From JAFGXT01 sp963677165 (GTDB lineage Bacteria; Verrucomicrobiota; Lentisphaeria; Victivallales; SZUA-371), in contig CAXXSX010000002.1 in assembly GCA_963677165.2 (NCBI GenBank), positions 2,356,001 through 2,420,000 on the forward strand: a stretch of 64,000 nucleotides of DNA. The letters run 5' to 3'. Shown piece after piece: positions 43,987 through 52,642 of the stretch. Within the stretch, counting starts at the first letter, position 1. Each line of letters starts with the position of its first letter. The notes under the pieces are model-generated. The model was not told the origin of the DNA and searched no databases. It saw only the letters and a program-made list of their open reading frames with translations. The translations under genes and the position numbers were made by a program.

Positions 43987-45261
43987 TTACGATTGAGCTA
44001 GGTAAGTACGAAATTCGGTTTTCATGGCACTTGCAATTTTTTCATCAATTCCGGCAACTTGAGCAAAATCGTTAAAGGCATCTGCTGCCTGGCAGACATC
44101 GCTGATGATTTTGACTGGGGATGAAATGTCATAATGTTTTGCCAGCCGCAAAAAATCATTCTGTTCAAAATGATCCCGCTTGCCATTGATACTCATCTGG
44201 TGCTGTCCTGTCCATTTTGCCCCTGGCTTGTAGGCCCAGACCATGTCGTAGGCCGGAGCCAGCGACCATTTCCCGTCCGGCGTCATCAGGAACGAAATGT
44301 TTTTCGTGTGATCGTCCTGATTGCGAACGACTGCATTGAAAACCATTCGCCGGAACAGCTGTTCTTTTTCGGCCGGAAGCAGTTTCAATTTTTCCATAAC
44401 GTCGAATGCCTGTTCATAGGAGTTGGACAGCGGATCGTTGTAATTGTGATGCCCCATTGCACACAAGGTCTGGATATGAATCTTGCCGAGGTCGGAACGA
44501 TCAAAGCGTCTGGACATAAAATGCGCCATATCGCCTTCTTCGAGAATCCGGCTCTCGTTCATAATAATTCCGGCCGCTTTTGCCATCTGATAATAAGCAT
44601 ACTCAATTCTGCCGTAGGATTTTCCATCCTTGACCGAATCAAATTTCAAAAGCCAATACTCGAAACCGGGAGGTGCTGCCACCTGGCCGGAATAAACTTC
44701 GTTTGTTGTTCGATTCCACGCAATGACGGCCTTTGGTCGCGCGCCACCGGCGGATGACCCGACTTGCAGAAGATCATGGAACGCAGAGTCTTTATCCAGA
44801 GAAGTATGTAATTTCTCACGATCATGCAGAACTTCGGCAGCCAAACGTGCCAACTCGTTCACCTCAATCTTTTGCGCTTTACGGATGCGGGAAATGGCCG
44901 GTTGAAATTCCAATGCCCCCATACCGCGCTTTCCCATGTAACACAATTTTTCTACGGCATTGAAGGAGTTTTCCGGTCGGCCGTTGGCATGTAAATAGAC
45001 GTTGATGACCTGATTGCCGAAATAATCCGGCAGAGAATCCGCAAGCAGTCCTGGCAATCCCTGATAAGTTTCTTCCGAAAGATTGGGGAAACTGTAAATA
45101 TTCTGACCCTGTAGTGGCATCATCAGCGGCGCAAGTTCAATCCCCATTTTTTTGAATTTGGGATCGTATTCAAAGAACCCGAGTTTTCGTTCGGAATCCC
45201 AGGCGACAGTTCCAACTGCCTTACCCCAGATGGACACATTGCATAACGAATAATTCTTCAT
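43987..45261 (-). CDS. hipA: HipA-like serine/threonine kinase toxin
   Basis: A 424-residue HipA-family kinase: N-subdomain 1, then the core with VGSSAGGARPKA (about 168-178; phosphate-binding loop with the Lys), catalytic NQDDHTKN (about 314-321; D316/D317) and metal-binding AYDMVW (about D339). In E. coli HipA phosphorylates glutamyl-tRNA synthetase and causes persistence; here that is an inference. The ATG overlaps the hipB-like stop by 4 bp (ATGA), so antitoxin and toxin are coupled. Confidence 0.92.
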   Translation of the reverse strand: MKNYSLCNVSIWGKAVGTVAWDSERKLGFFEYDPKFKKMGIELAPLMMPLQGQNIYSFPNLSEETYQGLPGLLADSLPDYFGNQVINVYLHANGRPENSFNAVEKLCYMGKRGMGALEFQPAISRIRKAQKIEVNELARLAAEVLHDREKLHTSLDKDSAFHDLLQVGSSAGGARPKAVIAWNRTTNEVYSGQVAAPPGFEYWLLKFDSVKDGKSYGRIEYAYYQMAKAAGIIMNESRILEEGDMAHFMSRRFDRSDLGKIHIQTLCAMGHHNYNDPLSNSYEQAFDVMEKLKLLPAEKEQLFRRMVFNAVVRNQDDHTKNISFLMTPDGKWSLAPAYDMVWAYKPGAKWTGQHQMSINGKRDHFEQNDFLRLAKHYDISSPVKIISDVCQAADAFNDFAQVAGIDEKIASAMKTEFRTYLAQS

Positions 45262-45545
45262 GATTTCTTTGACGCTTTCCGGCGCACCTTACCTTGAAGT
45301 TTTGCCAATTGAATTGGGCTGATTTCAGGAACGGGCAGAAACGCATCCAGGTCCTGCAGCACATCCATCGCATTTAATACACGGACAAAGTTTGCCAGAG
45401 TCGAGCCTTTGCCGTCTTCCAACCTGGCAACCGAATTTATCCCGATTCCGGCTCTTTCGGCAAGTTCTTTCTGCGAGATATTCCGGTTCAAACGTTGCCG
45501 CTTGATTCGTTCTCCGATTTCAACCAATGTTTGTTCTGTATTCAT
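45258..45545 (-). CDS. hipB: HipB-like helix-turn-helix antitoxin
   Basis: About 95 residues; the ATG at 45545 follows AAGGTG and is preferred over 45584. The Xre-type helix-turn-helix (GERIKRQRLNRNISQKELAERAG and RLEDGKGSTL, residues about 10-50) fits HipB. It should bind and neutralise HipA and repress the operon at two palindromes upstream. The basic tail (QGKVRRKASKKS) is typical of the flexible HipB C-terminus. Confidence 0.88.
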   Translation of the reverse strand: MNTEQTLVEIGERIKRQRLNRNISQKELAERAGIGINSVARLEDGKGSTLANFVRVLNAMDVLQDLDAFLPVPEISPIQLAKLQGKVRRKASKKS

Positions 45546-45604
45546 CGCCGCACCTTTTGTTACGGTATAATGTACCTTGTGCATAATACTTAATCAAGCA
45601 TAAC

Positions 45605-45660
45605 ACACCAAAAATAGTGTAAAATATTAAAAATCTCAATTAAAACACCAAAAATGGTGT
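45605..45660 (-). promoter_or_regulatory. Two HipB-type operators and promoter
   Basis: ACACCA-AAAA-TAGTGT (45605-45620) and ACACCA-AAAA-TGGTGT (45645-45660) are nearly identical 16-bp palindromes with 40 bp between centres, about four helical turns. On the minus strand TTGAGA and TATTTT at 17-bp spacing lie between and over the first site. The arrangement fits cooperative autorepression by the HipBA complex. Confidence 0.72.
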
Positions 45661-45775
45661 GTTGGTGATAAATGATATGGCAGTCTCTATTACAGTGCAA
45701 CTTGCTCATGATTTGTTAATGTGCCAAATTTTACTTTATTGCAAAATTTGGCACATTAGTAAGATATTTGTAATG

Positions 45776-46078
45776 TTAGTTTGTACTAATGTTTTCAGCT
45801 TTTCTTTTCCCGAATTCCAGTTTGCAGTAGAAATATGCCAAAATGAGAGCCAGGATATTGATTGTCAGAAGAAGTATATTCATATGTTTATCAATGTCAA
45901 AAAGAAATACAGAAGGCATTGATACGAGTAGTAGCATTAGAACATATGAAAATGCAAAATTACATGAGCACTTGTGTAGTTTATTGTTTATTCTGGGTTT
46001 GGAGAAAAGCAGTAAAAGTATATATGGACTTCCAAACAATAATATACACAGCAAAATTGAAATCCATTCTTTATCCAT
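45776..46078 (-). CDS. Small membrane protein, about three transmembrane segments
   Basis: A 100-residue hydrophobic protein (MDKEWISILLCILLFG...): three predicted membrane helices at about 7-25, 40-62 and 65-87, then a charged tail (CKLEFGKRKAENISTN). It overlaps the preceding 72-residue gene by 8 bp, which supports it being real and coupled. No recognised family; function unknown. Confidence 0.55.
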   Translation of the reverse strand: MDKEWISILLCILLFGSPYILLLLFSKPRINNKLHKCSCNFAFSYVLMLLLVSMPSVFLFDIDKHMNILLLTINILALILAYFYCKLEFGKRKAENISTN

Positions 46079-46289
46079 TGGTTTGTTCTCTGTTCTTGCT
46101 TTCTAAAAGTATTTTTTCTTCACGTCGTTTCTTTCTGGCAAACAAAATGAAGGATACGATCAGGTAAATCGCGACGACAATCAGTCCAAGATAAATGTTG
46201 AAAAAAAATAAAGACCAAATCAAAAATCCCACAAAAACAGCAAAGAAGGTGCGGCTGAATGAACTGCTGAAATGTTGGAAATTGTTCAA
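46071..46289 (-). CDS. Small membrane protein, two transmembrane segments
   Basis: A 72-residue protein starting at TTG (46289), one base from the tilS stop, with AGGA in front. Two hydrophobic helices (about 12-30 and 32-50) are followed by a basic/acidic cytoplasmic tail (ARKKRREEKILLESKNREQ). Same strand as tilS and the 100-residue membrane protein. Family not recognised; it could be an inner membrane partner of the next protein. Confidence 0.5.
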   Translation of the reverse strand: MNNFQHFSSSFSRTFFAVFVGFLIWSLFFFNIYLGLIVVAIYLIVSFILFARKKRREEKILLESKNREQTNG

Positions 46290-46290
46290 G

Positions 46291-47655
46291 TCATTTTTCC
46301 TGTTTTAGGGTAATCAATAATGCTCGCTTAGTGTTCGGGGTCAACATGGCAATATCGGAGCGACGAATTCCGGCAACCCAGATGGGAACGCCGTTCGCCA
46401 GCGTAATGACCGGATAGAACGGTTTGTCGGCAGCGGGAACTTTGCGGTCTGCGAAAAGTTTCTTTAACTTTACCGGTGAGTCATGCCCGATAATTGACAT
46501 TCGATCACCCTCCTGCCAGGAACGAACAATCAAGGTGTCCGATAGTGTATCTGCGTCAAATACTGCGTTTGAAGCGTTTAACTCCTGTGATATTTTGGGA
46601 TCAAGCATCTGGGCGCTTAGGGTGAATTTTCCGAATTCAACTGTATCGATCGCGCGCCAGAACCAGTTTACTGTTTCCGGATTAGGGACAGGTGAGTTAT
46701 TGCAAAGAGTCATTCTGTGGTTATGGACCTGCAATGAAAAGTCGGCATTAACTGGAACAATGCGTGATCCGGAATTTGACGTGGTAATGCTCATTTCATA
46801 AATGCGTTCGAGCAAATTGCAGTCGGGGATCATATCGCGTTCGGTTTGTTGTGAAAGCCACATCCTGAGAATTCTGATCGCCAGCGCCGGAGGTTGCCGG
46901 ACGAACCATCCGGTTTCAATTTCGGGTTGATTGTCGATCGTTTTAAATTGATCGGCGGCTAAATGCTCAATCAGTTCCGCGTCGAGTTCCATTACTTCGA
47001 TGGACCGGGCAATTCCGTTGGTCGCGAAAGGCATTTCCCGATAAATCTCCGGCAGGATTTTGTTGCGGAAAAAGTTGCGGCGGTAGCGACAGTCTTTATT
47101 GGAGCTGTCTTCGCGCCAGGTGGAGATGCCGGATTCTGCCAGGAACTCTTCGATATCATGGCGTGTCCAGTCCAGCAGCGGACGGATAAAAGTTAATTCA
47201 CCAAGAGTTTGCTCGCGACGCATGGAGGTGACTCCTGAAACATTGGAACCGCGGCACAGGCGCAGAAAAGTATTTTCCACCCGGTCGTCGCGATGATGTC
47301 CAAGGGCGATTAGTTCACCTTGTTGCGCGATTTTCCCCCAGTGTTCCAGACGAAGCCTCCTGGCGGCAGCTTCGACACCTTCGCCGGGCGCTGTGTTGCC
47401 GGTAACATCCAGTGTGATATGTCGAAACAGAATATTGCGTTCTGAACAGAAATTCATGCACCATTGTGCGTCATCCTGACTGTCGGGGCGCAGTCGGTGG
47501 TCAAAATGAACGGCTTCGATGTCTAGCCGCAGGGATTCCCGGCAACCCGCGAGAAGCAGCAGCAATGCGGTACTGTCGGCTCCGCCGCTGAAGCCCGCGT
47601 AGATTTTACTGCCGCGATATTCTGCCAGCATATCTGTCAATTCATTGTGATCCAT
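46291..47655 (-). CDS. tilS: tRNA(Ile)-lysidine synthase
   Basis: A 454-residue TilS that turns C34 of the tRNA-Ile CAU anticodon into lysidine, an essential step for decoding AUA. The PP-loop SGGADST (about 23-29) activates the tRNA with ATP. LGHHRDDRVENTFLRLCRGS and REDSSNKDCRYRRNFFRNKILPEI are family signatures. The C-terminal domain (VRSWQEGDRMSIIG, KKLFADRKVPAADK) binds the acceptor stem. Full length. Two small membrane protein genes follow closely. Confidence 0.94.
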   Translation of the reverse strand: MDHNELTDMLAEYRGSKIYAGFSGGADSTALLLLLAGCRESLRLDIEAVHFDHRLRPDSQDDAQWCMNFCSERNILFRHITLDVTGNTAPGEGVEAAARRLRLEHWGKIAQQGELIALGHHRDDRVENTFLRLCRGSNVSGVTSMRREQTLGELTFIRPLLDWTRHDIEEFLAESGISTWREDSSNKDCRYRRNFFRNKILPEIYREMPFATNGIARSIEVMELDAELIEHLAADQFKTIDNQPEIETGWFVRQPPALAIRILRMWLSQQTERDMIPDCNLLERIYEMSITTSNSGSRIVPVNADFSLQVHNHRMTLCNNSPVPNPETVNWFWRAIDTVEFGKFTLSAQMLDPKISQELNASNAVFDADTLSDTLIVRSWQEGDRMSIIGHDSPVKLKKLFADRKVPAADKPFYPVITLANGVPIWVAGIRRSDIAMLTPNTKRALLITLKQEK

Positions 47656-47880
47656 AAGAGCCCCGTTGTTTACTGCAATAAGTTACGACTGATGAGGATA
47701 AAAATCAAGGAAAATCATACGATTGAAATTTTGAAATGAGGGGGCATAGAGTTTGCAACTCTTCTTTTTCGTTTATTAATTATGCCTGGATCGCCGTTTT
47801 TTATTTGGGTTTTGGGTTATTTTAATGTATATTCAACGCGCGAAAATAAGAATAACAATATATAAAGGTAAATTTACGAT

Positions 47881-48789
47881 ATGGCGGAAGATGGCTTTAG
47901 AGGTAATGTGGTAATTGTCGGTTTCGGTTTGCTTGGAACTTCTCTTGCAATGGCTTTGAAATCCCGGGGAGTTCGGGTTGGCGGGTGGACCCGCCGCGAA
48001 GAGGTCAGAAATTGGGCGATGGAGAAAGGTATTGTTGATTTTACCGCAGCGGAAGCTTCTGAAGTGCTGGCTCAGGCCGATATTACAGTAATATGCCTGC
48101 CGATTCCTCATATAATAAGTTTTATCAAGAATCACGCCGAACACTGGAAAGATGGCTCTATTGTTACGGATGTCGGCAGTGTTAAACAGGTAATTGTTGA
48201 TGCGGCAGAGACTGCGTTGCAGGATACCGGTGTTACTTTTATTGGTTCTCATCCCATGGCGGGTACCGAGAAATCCGGTCCGGAACATGCCTTTAAAGAG
48301 CTTTATGATAATTCCGAAGTATTTGTCACCAGAACAGCCAAAGTTGATCAGAAGGCCATACAGAGAGTTATAGGACTATGGGAGGCAATCGGCGCTGAAG
48401 TAGCGGTTGTTGATCCGCCGGAGCACGACAGTCTGGTGGCCTACACCAGCCATATTCCGCACTTGATATCGCTGGCAATGACTGGTACTGTATTGGACTG
48501 CAACGGTAACGATGAACTCAAGCATCTGCGCTACTCCGGTTGTGCTACCGGATTCCGCGATACTTCCCGTATTACATCTTCATCGCCGCAGATGTGGCGT
48601 GAGATCATTGAGAACAATCGAGGCGCGGTATTGGAAGCCGCCGCCAGGATCGAAAAGAAGTGGCGGCAGTTGTCGGAATTGGTCGAGAATGGTGATTTTG
48701 ATCAACTGGAAGCGGAATTTGCTCAGGGAAAATTTCTGCGTGATGAATGGATTAAATATAAGAATGACACCAGGCATTGTGACTGGTAG
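47881..48789 (+). CDS. tyrA: Prephenate dehydrogenase
   Basis: A 302-residue TyrA-type dehydrogenase for tyrosine synthesis (prephenate to 4-hydroxyphenylpyruvate, or arogenate to tyrosine). The NAD-binding motif is VGFGLLGTSLA (about 13-23). SHPMAGTEKSG (about 122-132) and YTSHIPHLISLAM (about 183-195) hold the substrate-binding and catalytic His residues. No ACT or chorismate mutase domain is attached. About 225 bp separate it from the divergent tilS gene. Confidence 0.92.
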   Translation: MAEDGFRGNVVIVGFGLLGTSLAMALKSRGVRVGGWTRREEVRNWAMEKGIVDFTAAEASEVLAQADITVICLPIPHIISFIKNHAEHWKDGSIVTDVGSVKQVIVDAAETALQDTGVTFIGSHPMAGTEKSGPEHAFKELYDNSEVFVTRTAKVDQKAIQRVIGLWEAIGAEVAVVDPPEHDSLVAYTSHIPHLISLAMTGTVLDCNGNDELKHLRYSGCATGFRDTSRITSSSPQMWREIIENNRGAVLEAAARIEKKWRQLSELVENGDFDQLEAEFAQGKFLRDEWIKYKNDTRHCDW

Positions 48790-48834
48790 CGGGTTGACAT
48801 TTTTTTGTAGTATAATTAATGAATGAGAATTAAA

Positions 48835-49617
48835 ATGAATGTAATTGATATTAAACATGCCACGGCGCGTTACGGCGCATATCATGCCCTTGATGACTTT
48901 AACTGGCAGGTGAAAGCCGGCGAACACTGGTTTATCCTTGGTGCCAATGGTGCTGGGAAAACGACTCTTGTAAAAATGCTCATGGGCATTAAATGGCCGA
49001 TTTTCGGTGCCGAAATTTCTGTATTAGGTTGTCGCTTTGGACAGGCCAACCTGGTTGAGATGCGCAAACGTATTGCCTGGATGAGTCCTTTCCTATTGAA
49101 GTGGACCTCGCCGGAAACAACTTCGTTGGAAGTGGTGCTTTCCGGTATTGATGCGACGATGGGGATGCTGCGTGACGCGGAACCGGATGAAATTGCACGG
49201 GCTGAAAAATTAATGAGTGACTTTAACTGTCTGAAACTGTCTGACCATAAATTTGATACTCTGTCGTCTGGAGAGCAATTGAAGGTTATGATATGCCGTG
49301 CCCTGATTCCTGACCCGGAACTGTTAATTTTTGATGAAGCATGTGTTCATCTTGACATGAAAAGTCGTGAGCATTTGCTTGACTGCATTAATGAGATGGC
49401 AGTCAGAAAGGATTCTCCTACTATCCTGTTCATAACTCAGCGGATAGAAGATATTACAAAAGTTTTCAAGAAGGGAATGATTCTGAAAGGCGGTAAAATT
49501 CTTGACATCGGGGATCGTAACAAAATTCTTACAGAAGAGAATTTGTCAAGAACTTTTGATATGCCATTAAAACTTCACAATGTGCTTGATGATCGCTTGT
49601 GGGCCACTCCGGTTTAA
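48835..49617 (+). CDS. ABC transporter ATP-binding protein
   Basis: About 260 residues; the ATG at 48835 puts the first ABC strand at the start, and 48823 is an in-frame alternative. Walker A GANGAGKTT (about 35-43), signature LSSGEQLK, Walker B LLIFDEACVHLD, and a switch His region close to TILFITQRIEDI. The sequence recalls ModF/PhrA-type stand-alone ATPases. No permease or binding protein is nearby, so its membrane partner, if any, is elsewhere. Confidence 0.88.
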   Translation: MNVIDIKHATARYGAYHALDDFNWQVKAGEHWFILGANGAGKTTLVKMLMGIKWPIFGAEISVLGCRFGQANLVEMRKRIAWMSPFLLKWTSPETTSLEVVLSGIDATMGMLRDAEPDEIARAEKLMSDFNCLKLSDHKFDTLSSGEQLKVMICRALIPDPELLIFDEACVHLDMKSREHLLDCINEMAVRKDSPTILFITQRIEDITKVFKKGMILKGGKILDIGDRNKILTEENLSRTFDMPLKLHNVLDDRLWATPV

Positions 49618-50138
49618 GCTCAATTTGAGGTTAAAATTATCTTGTAAAGGCTTTTTATAGAATTAAACGCATGTTTTGAAAATTGAAAGATTGCTGTAAC
49701 ATAGCGGGTTAGAAAAATGTTAAAAATTTTTTTTTAAATTCTTTTGTTTTTTGATTTGAATAAAACAATAGAATAGCTATTTTGATTATAGTCTCCCGCA
49801 GAGCTAAGCGAAACGGGTTGTTAATAACTTGTTAATAACTTTGCGGAAAGTTCGCAGAATTGCGTAAGTACTTGTTTTTACTCCATATTATGGATAATGA
49901 CACTTGAGGTGTAGCGAAAAGACCCGTAAAAAGAATACAAACGTCTATGGGTTTTTAGGGGAATTAACCTCAAGATGGTAAAGTTTCAGGCTTGGGACAT
50001 GCACCTGGAATATATGGGATTGAAAAATTTTTTTTGAATTATTGACACGGAAAATACAGGGGAATTACGCCCTGATTTCCTGAAGTTGTTAACAACTTCG
50101 GGAGATGTTAACAATTTTGTAGTATAAAAGGAAAAGAG
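49618..50138. other. Candidate replication origin upstream of dnaA
   Basis: A 521-bp spacer without ORF, directly before dnaA. It has an AT-rich part (about 49715-49790, runs of T and A) that could unwind. Four DnaA-box-like sites follow the pattern TTRTTAACA (on either strand): 49819-49827, 49830-49838, 50087-50096 and 50105-50114. These differ from TTATNCACA mainly at one base. GAAGTTGTT/AACAACTTC (50082-50099) is a perfect 18-bp palindrome containing one box. Box spelling is inferred, not matched to a known DnaA of this group. Confidence 0.5.
49903..49974 (+). other. Structured element (nested hairpins) upstream of dnaA
   Basis: CTTGAGGT (49903-49910) pairs with ACCTCAAG (49967-49974). 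Inside, CCCGTAAAAA (49923-49932) pairs with TTTTTAGGGG (49952-49961) with one mismatch, and ACCC/GGGT (49922-49925, 49949-49952) offers an alternative pairing. This could be a leader RNA of dnaA, a small RNA or origin structure; no known RNA family is recognised. Confidence 0.4.
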
Positions 50139-51554
50139 ATGCTCAAAGACAACAAATATACAGCGGGTGAGTTATGGGAAAAAGCCTCCTGTATTTTAAA
50201 GGATAAGCTGCACCAGGAAGCCTTCAGTCAGTGGTTCCGCCCGGTTGTACCGGTTGATATTAAAAATGATTCTGTTGTTTTAGGAGTATCCGATGATTTT
50301 TTTGCCGACTGGTTCAATAACACTTACGGCGATTTAATAAAGGAAACATTTAAAGGCATAACCGGAATTGATTATAAAATTAAATATGAATTTGGTCATT
50401 TCCCGGAAGAATCTCCAGTTGCGGCGGAAGAAGAAATTGCGGTGGTGGATGATATTCCCGATTCTGAGGATTCCAGTGAATTGAAGCCGAAGAAACGGAT
50501 GTCTGCCCGTGAAGAAAAGAATTTTAACGAATGTTCGGCTCATCTGCTGAACCGTTATACTTTTGATAAGTTCGTGGTGGGCGAAGAGAACCGGTATGCG
50601 TTTGCGGCGGCAACAACCGCTTCAAAATCTCCCGGTACTTTCAATCCTTTGTATATCTGGGGGGGAACCGGACTGGGGAAAACTCATTTGATTCAGGCGG
50701 TAGCTCATGAAGTTCTTAAAAAGAAACCGCGCGCGAAAGTTCAATATATCACTTGCGAGGAATTTCTGAATCGTTATGTTGATTCCCTCGGCGCCAGAAA
50801 ACATTCAGATTTCCGTAACTGGGTAAGAAAGGTCGATATGCTTCTGGTTGACGACGTTCACCAGTTGGCGAATAAAACTCAGCTGCAGGAAGAATTTTTC
50901 AATACTTTTAATGCTTTACATAATGTAAATAAACAGATTATTCTTACTTCTGATAAAGCTCCTTCGGAAATTAAAGGCCTTGAAGAACGTCTGGTTTCCC
51001 GTTTTGAACAGGGAGTTACGATTGAAATGACGACTCCGTCTTTCGAGACTCGTCTGGCAATCCTGAAACGAAAGCAGGATGAACAGCTGATTAAGCTTGA
51101 TGACGATGTCCTTCAGTTTATCGCGGAGCGTATAACCGCCAGCGTAAGACGTCTTGAAGGTGCGTTGCTTCAGCTTGTTGGATTGTCATCGGCTATGGCG
51201 TGCCGGGTCACGGTGGAATGTGCCGAAGATATGCTTCGCAAGCTGTTGGAAGAAGAATCAGTTTCGAAAAAGGTTTCAGTTGAAAACATTCTCAAGACTG
51301 TGGCGGACTACTTCGATATCAGGGTTTCCGATATCCTATCTTCAAAACGGCCTAAGAATATTGCCGAACCGCGTATGATTGCCATGTATTTGAGCCGCAA
51401 GCTGACTGAACGGTCCTATCCGGAAATTGGTGAGGCGTTCGGCAGAAATCACGCGACGATTATGCATGCCGAAAAAACGGTCCTCAATCGCTGCAAGGGT
51501 GATGAAGACATTAGAATGGCGGTATCTGCACTACAGCGCCAGCTCCAGTCCTAG
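50139..51554 (+). CDS. dnaA: Chromosomal replication initiator DnaA
   Basis: A 471-residue DnaA with all four domains: domain I (about 1-85; LWEKASCIL, QEAFSQWFRP), an acidic linker (about 90-125), the AAA+ domain III with Walker A GGTGLGKT (175-182), Walker B LLVDDVH (D238/D239) and a box VII-like VSRFEQG, and domain IV with the DnaA signature SYPEIGEAFGRNHATIMHA near residue 430. It binds DnaA boxes and opens the origin. AAGGAAAAGAG precedes the ATG. dnaN is not next to it; an RND efflux operon is convergent. Confidence 0.96.
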   Translation: MLKDNKYTAGELWEKASCILKDKLHQEAFSQWFRPVVPVDIKNDSVVLGVSDDFFADWFNNTYGDLIKETFKGITGIDYKIKYEFGHFPEESPVAAEEEIAVVDDIPDSEDSSELKPKKRMSAREEKNFNECSAHLLNRYTFDKFVVGEENRYAFAAATTASKSPGTFNPLYIWGGTGLGKTHLIQAVAHEVLKKKPRAKVQYITCEEFLNRYVDSLGARKHSDFRNWVRKVDMLLVDDVHQLANKTQLQEEFFNTFNALHNVNKQIILTSDKAPSEIKGLEERLVSRFEQGVTIEMTTPSFETRLAILKRKQDEQLIKLDDDVLQFIAERITASVRRLEGALLQLVGLSSAMACRVTVECAEDMLRKLLEEESVSKKVSVENILKTVADYFDIRVSDILSSKRPKNIAEPRMIAMYLSRKLTERSYPEIGEAFGRNHATIMHAEKTVLNRCKGDEDIRMAVSALQRQLQS

Positions 51555-51579
51555 ACGGAACCGAAACTTCACCTTATGA

Positions 51580-52641
51580 CTAAGGGACAACGATTTCCGG
51601 CGCTCCTTTAATTCCTGAAACTACATTCAAGGTGCCCTTTTGTGTACCTTGAACGGTTCGGACCAGGGTTCGTGAGGTATTGCCATCGGTATTGACTACC
51701 GTCAGGTATTCAAGCTGTCCAATTTTGGTTATGGCGTTATTGGGTACAATGTAGGCCTTTTCCGTTCCAAGCTTGATTTTGACGGTTCCAAACATGCCGG
51801 GCATTAGTTTTTGAGTATTGCCGAGAATACACATTTTGATCATAAAGGTACGGCTGCCGGAATCGACGGATGGAATGATTTCACGGACTTCCCCAGTAAA
51901 CTTTTTGTTTAGGGCTCCGACGTTAAAATCGATCTTATCTCCGATTTTGACTTTGCCCACCAGTCCTTCGCGCAGCGGGACATAAAGCATCAGTCGGGTC
52001 GGGTCAAATATTTTCAGCATCACATTGCCTGGAGAAGCCATATCTCCGGGATCGACATAACGTTCCGAAATGATCGCGTTCATTGGACTTTCGATTCTGG
52101 CGTGTGACAGATTTGCGGCAACTTCATTCAAATTCTGTTTGGCTGCAGCAACAGCGGCTCGGGCGGATTTGAGCTCTTCTTCAGCCGTTTCATAAGTCTT
52201 GTCGGCAATGGCTTTCTTTTCAAATAACTGTTTTTGACGGAAATAATTTTTTTGTACCCGTTCGAATGTTGCCTGGGTTGCGGTTAGATTATCGGCGGCG
52301 CGGTCGCGCGCTGCCTGTAAATCGGCGGAGTCGAGCTTAACCAGCAATTCTCCCTGCTTAATGGAGTCGCCGCTGCGACGGGTTACTTCCTTGATTCTTG
52401 CTGTCAGGCGCGGCGACAGTTCAATTTCGTCGCGGCTTCGTACTGTCCCGACGGTTCGATAATATGCCGGGATTTCCGTAGCGGTCAGTTTTATGACTCT
52501 TCCCTGTGGTTTGCGGTCAGTTGCCGGAACATTGCCGGGAGCAATGCTTTTGCCGCTGAATACCCCGGTTTGCAGCAGGATCAGCAGGAGGATTATTACA
52601 ACCGCGGCAACGGTAATTGTCAGTTTCCATACAGGTTTCAT
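51580..52641 (-). CDS. RND efflux membrane fusion protein
   Basis: About 353 residues; the ATG at 52641 (after GGAGTGG) lies one base past the RND pump stop. A single N-terminal membrane segment (LTITVAAVVIILLLILLQTG) anchors it, rather than a lipid. It has the HlyD/AcrA layout: first half of the lipoyl domain (RDEIELSPRLTARIKEV), alpha-hairpin (about 110-175), second lipoyl half (IESPMNAIISERYVDPGDMA) and beta-barrel. It links the inner-membrane pump to an outer-membrane channel, which is not encoded nearby. Confidence 0.9.
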   Translation of the reverse strand: MKPVWKLTITVAAVVIILLLILLQTGVFSGKSIAPGNVPATDRKPQGRVIKLTATEIPAYYRTVGTVRSRDEIELSPRLTARIKEVTRRSGDSIKQGELLVKLDSADLQAARDRAADNLTATQATFERVQKNYFRQKQLFEKKAIADKTYETAEEELKSARAAVAAAKQNLNEVAANLSHARIESPMNAIISERYVDPGDMASPGNVMLKIFDPTRLMLYVPLREGLVGKVKIGDKIDFNVGALNKKFTGEVREIIPSVDSGSRTFMIKMCILGNTQKLMPGMFGTVKIKLGTEKAYIVPNNAITKIGQLEYLTVVNTDGNTSRTLVRTVQGTQKGTLNVVSGIKGAPEIVVP

Positions 52642-52642
52642 A

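Noticed and set aside
44134..44757. Open frame of 207 codons on the plus strand
   Set aside because: Antisense shadow of the well-supported hipA gene with no family features.
47748..47762. AGAGTT-TGC-AACTCT hairpin followed by TTCTTTTT, upstream of tyrA
   Set aside because: A 6-bp stem with no plus-strand gene before it; an attenuator would need a leader peptide, and none is convincing.
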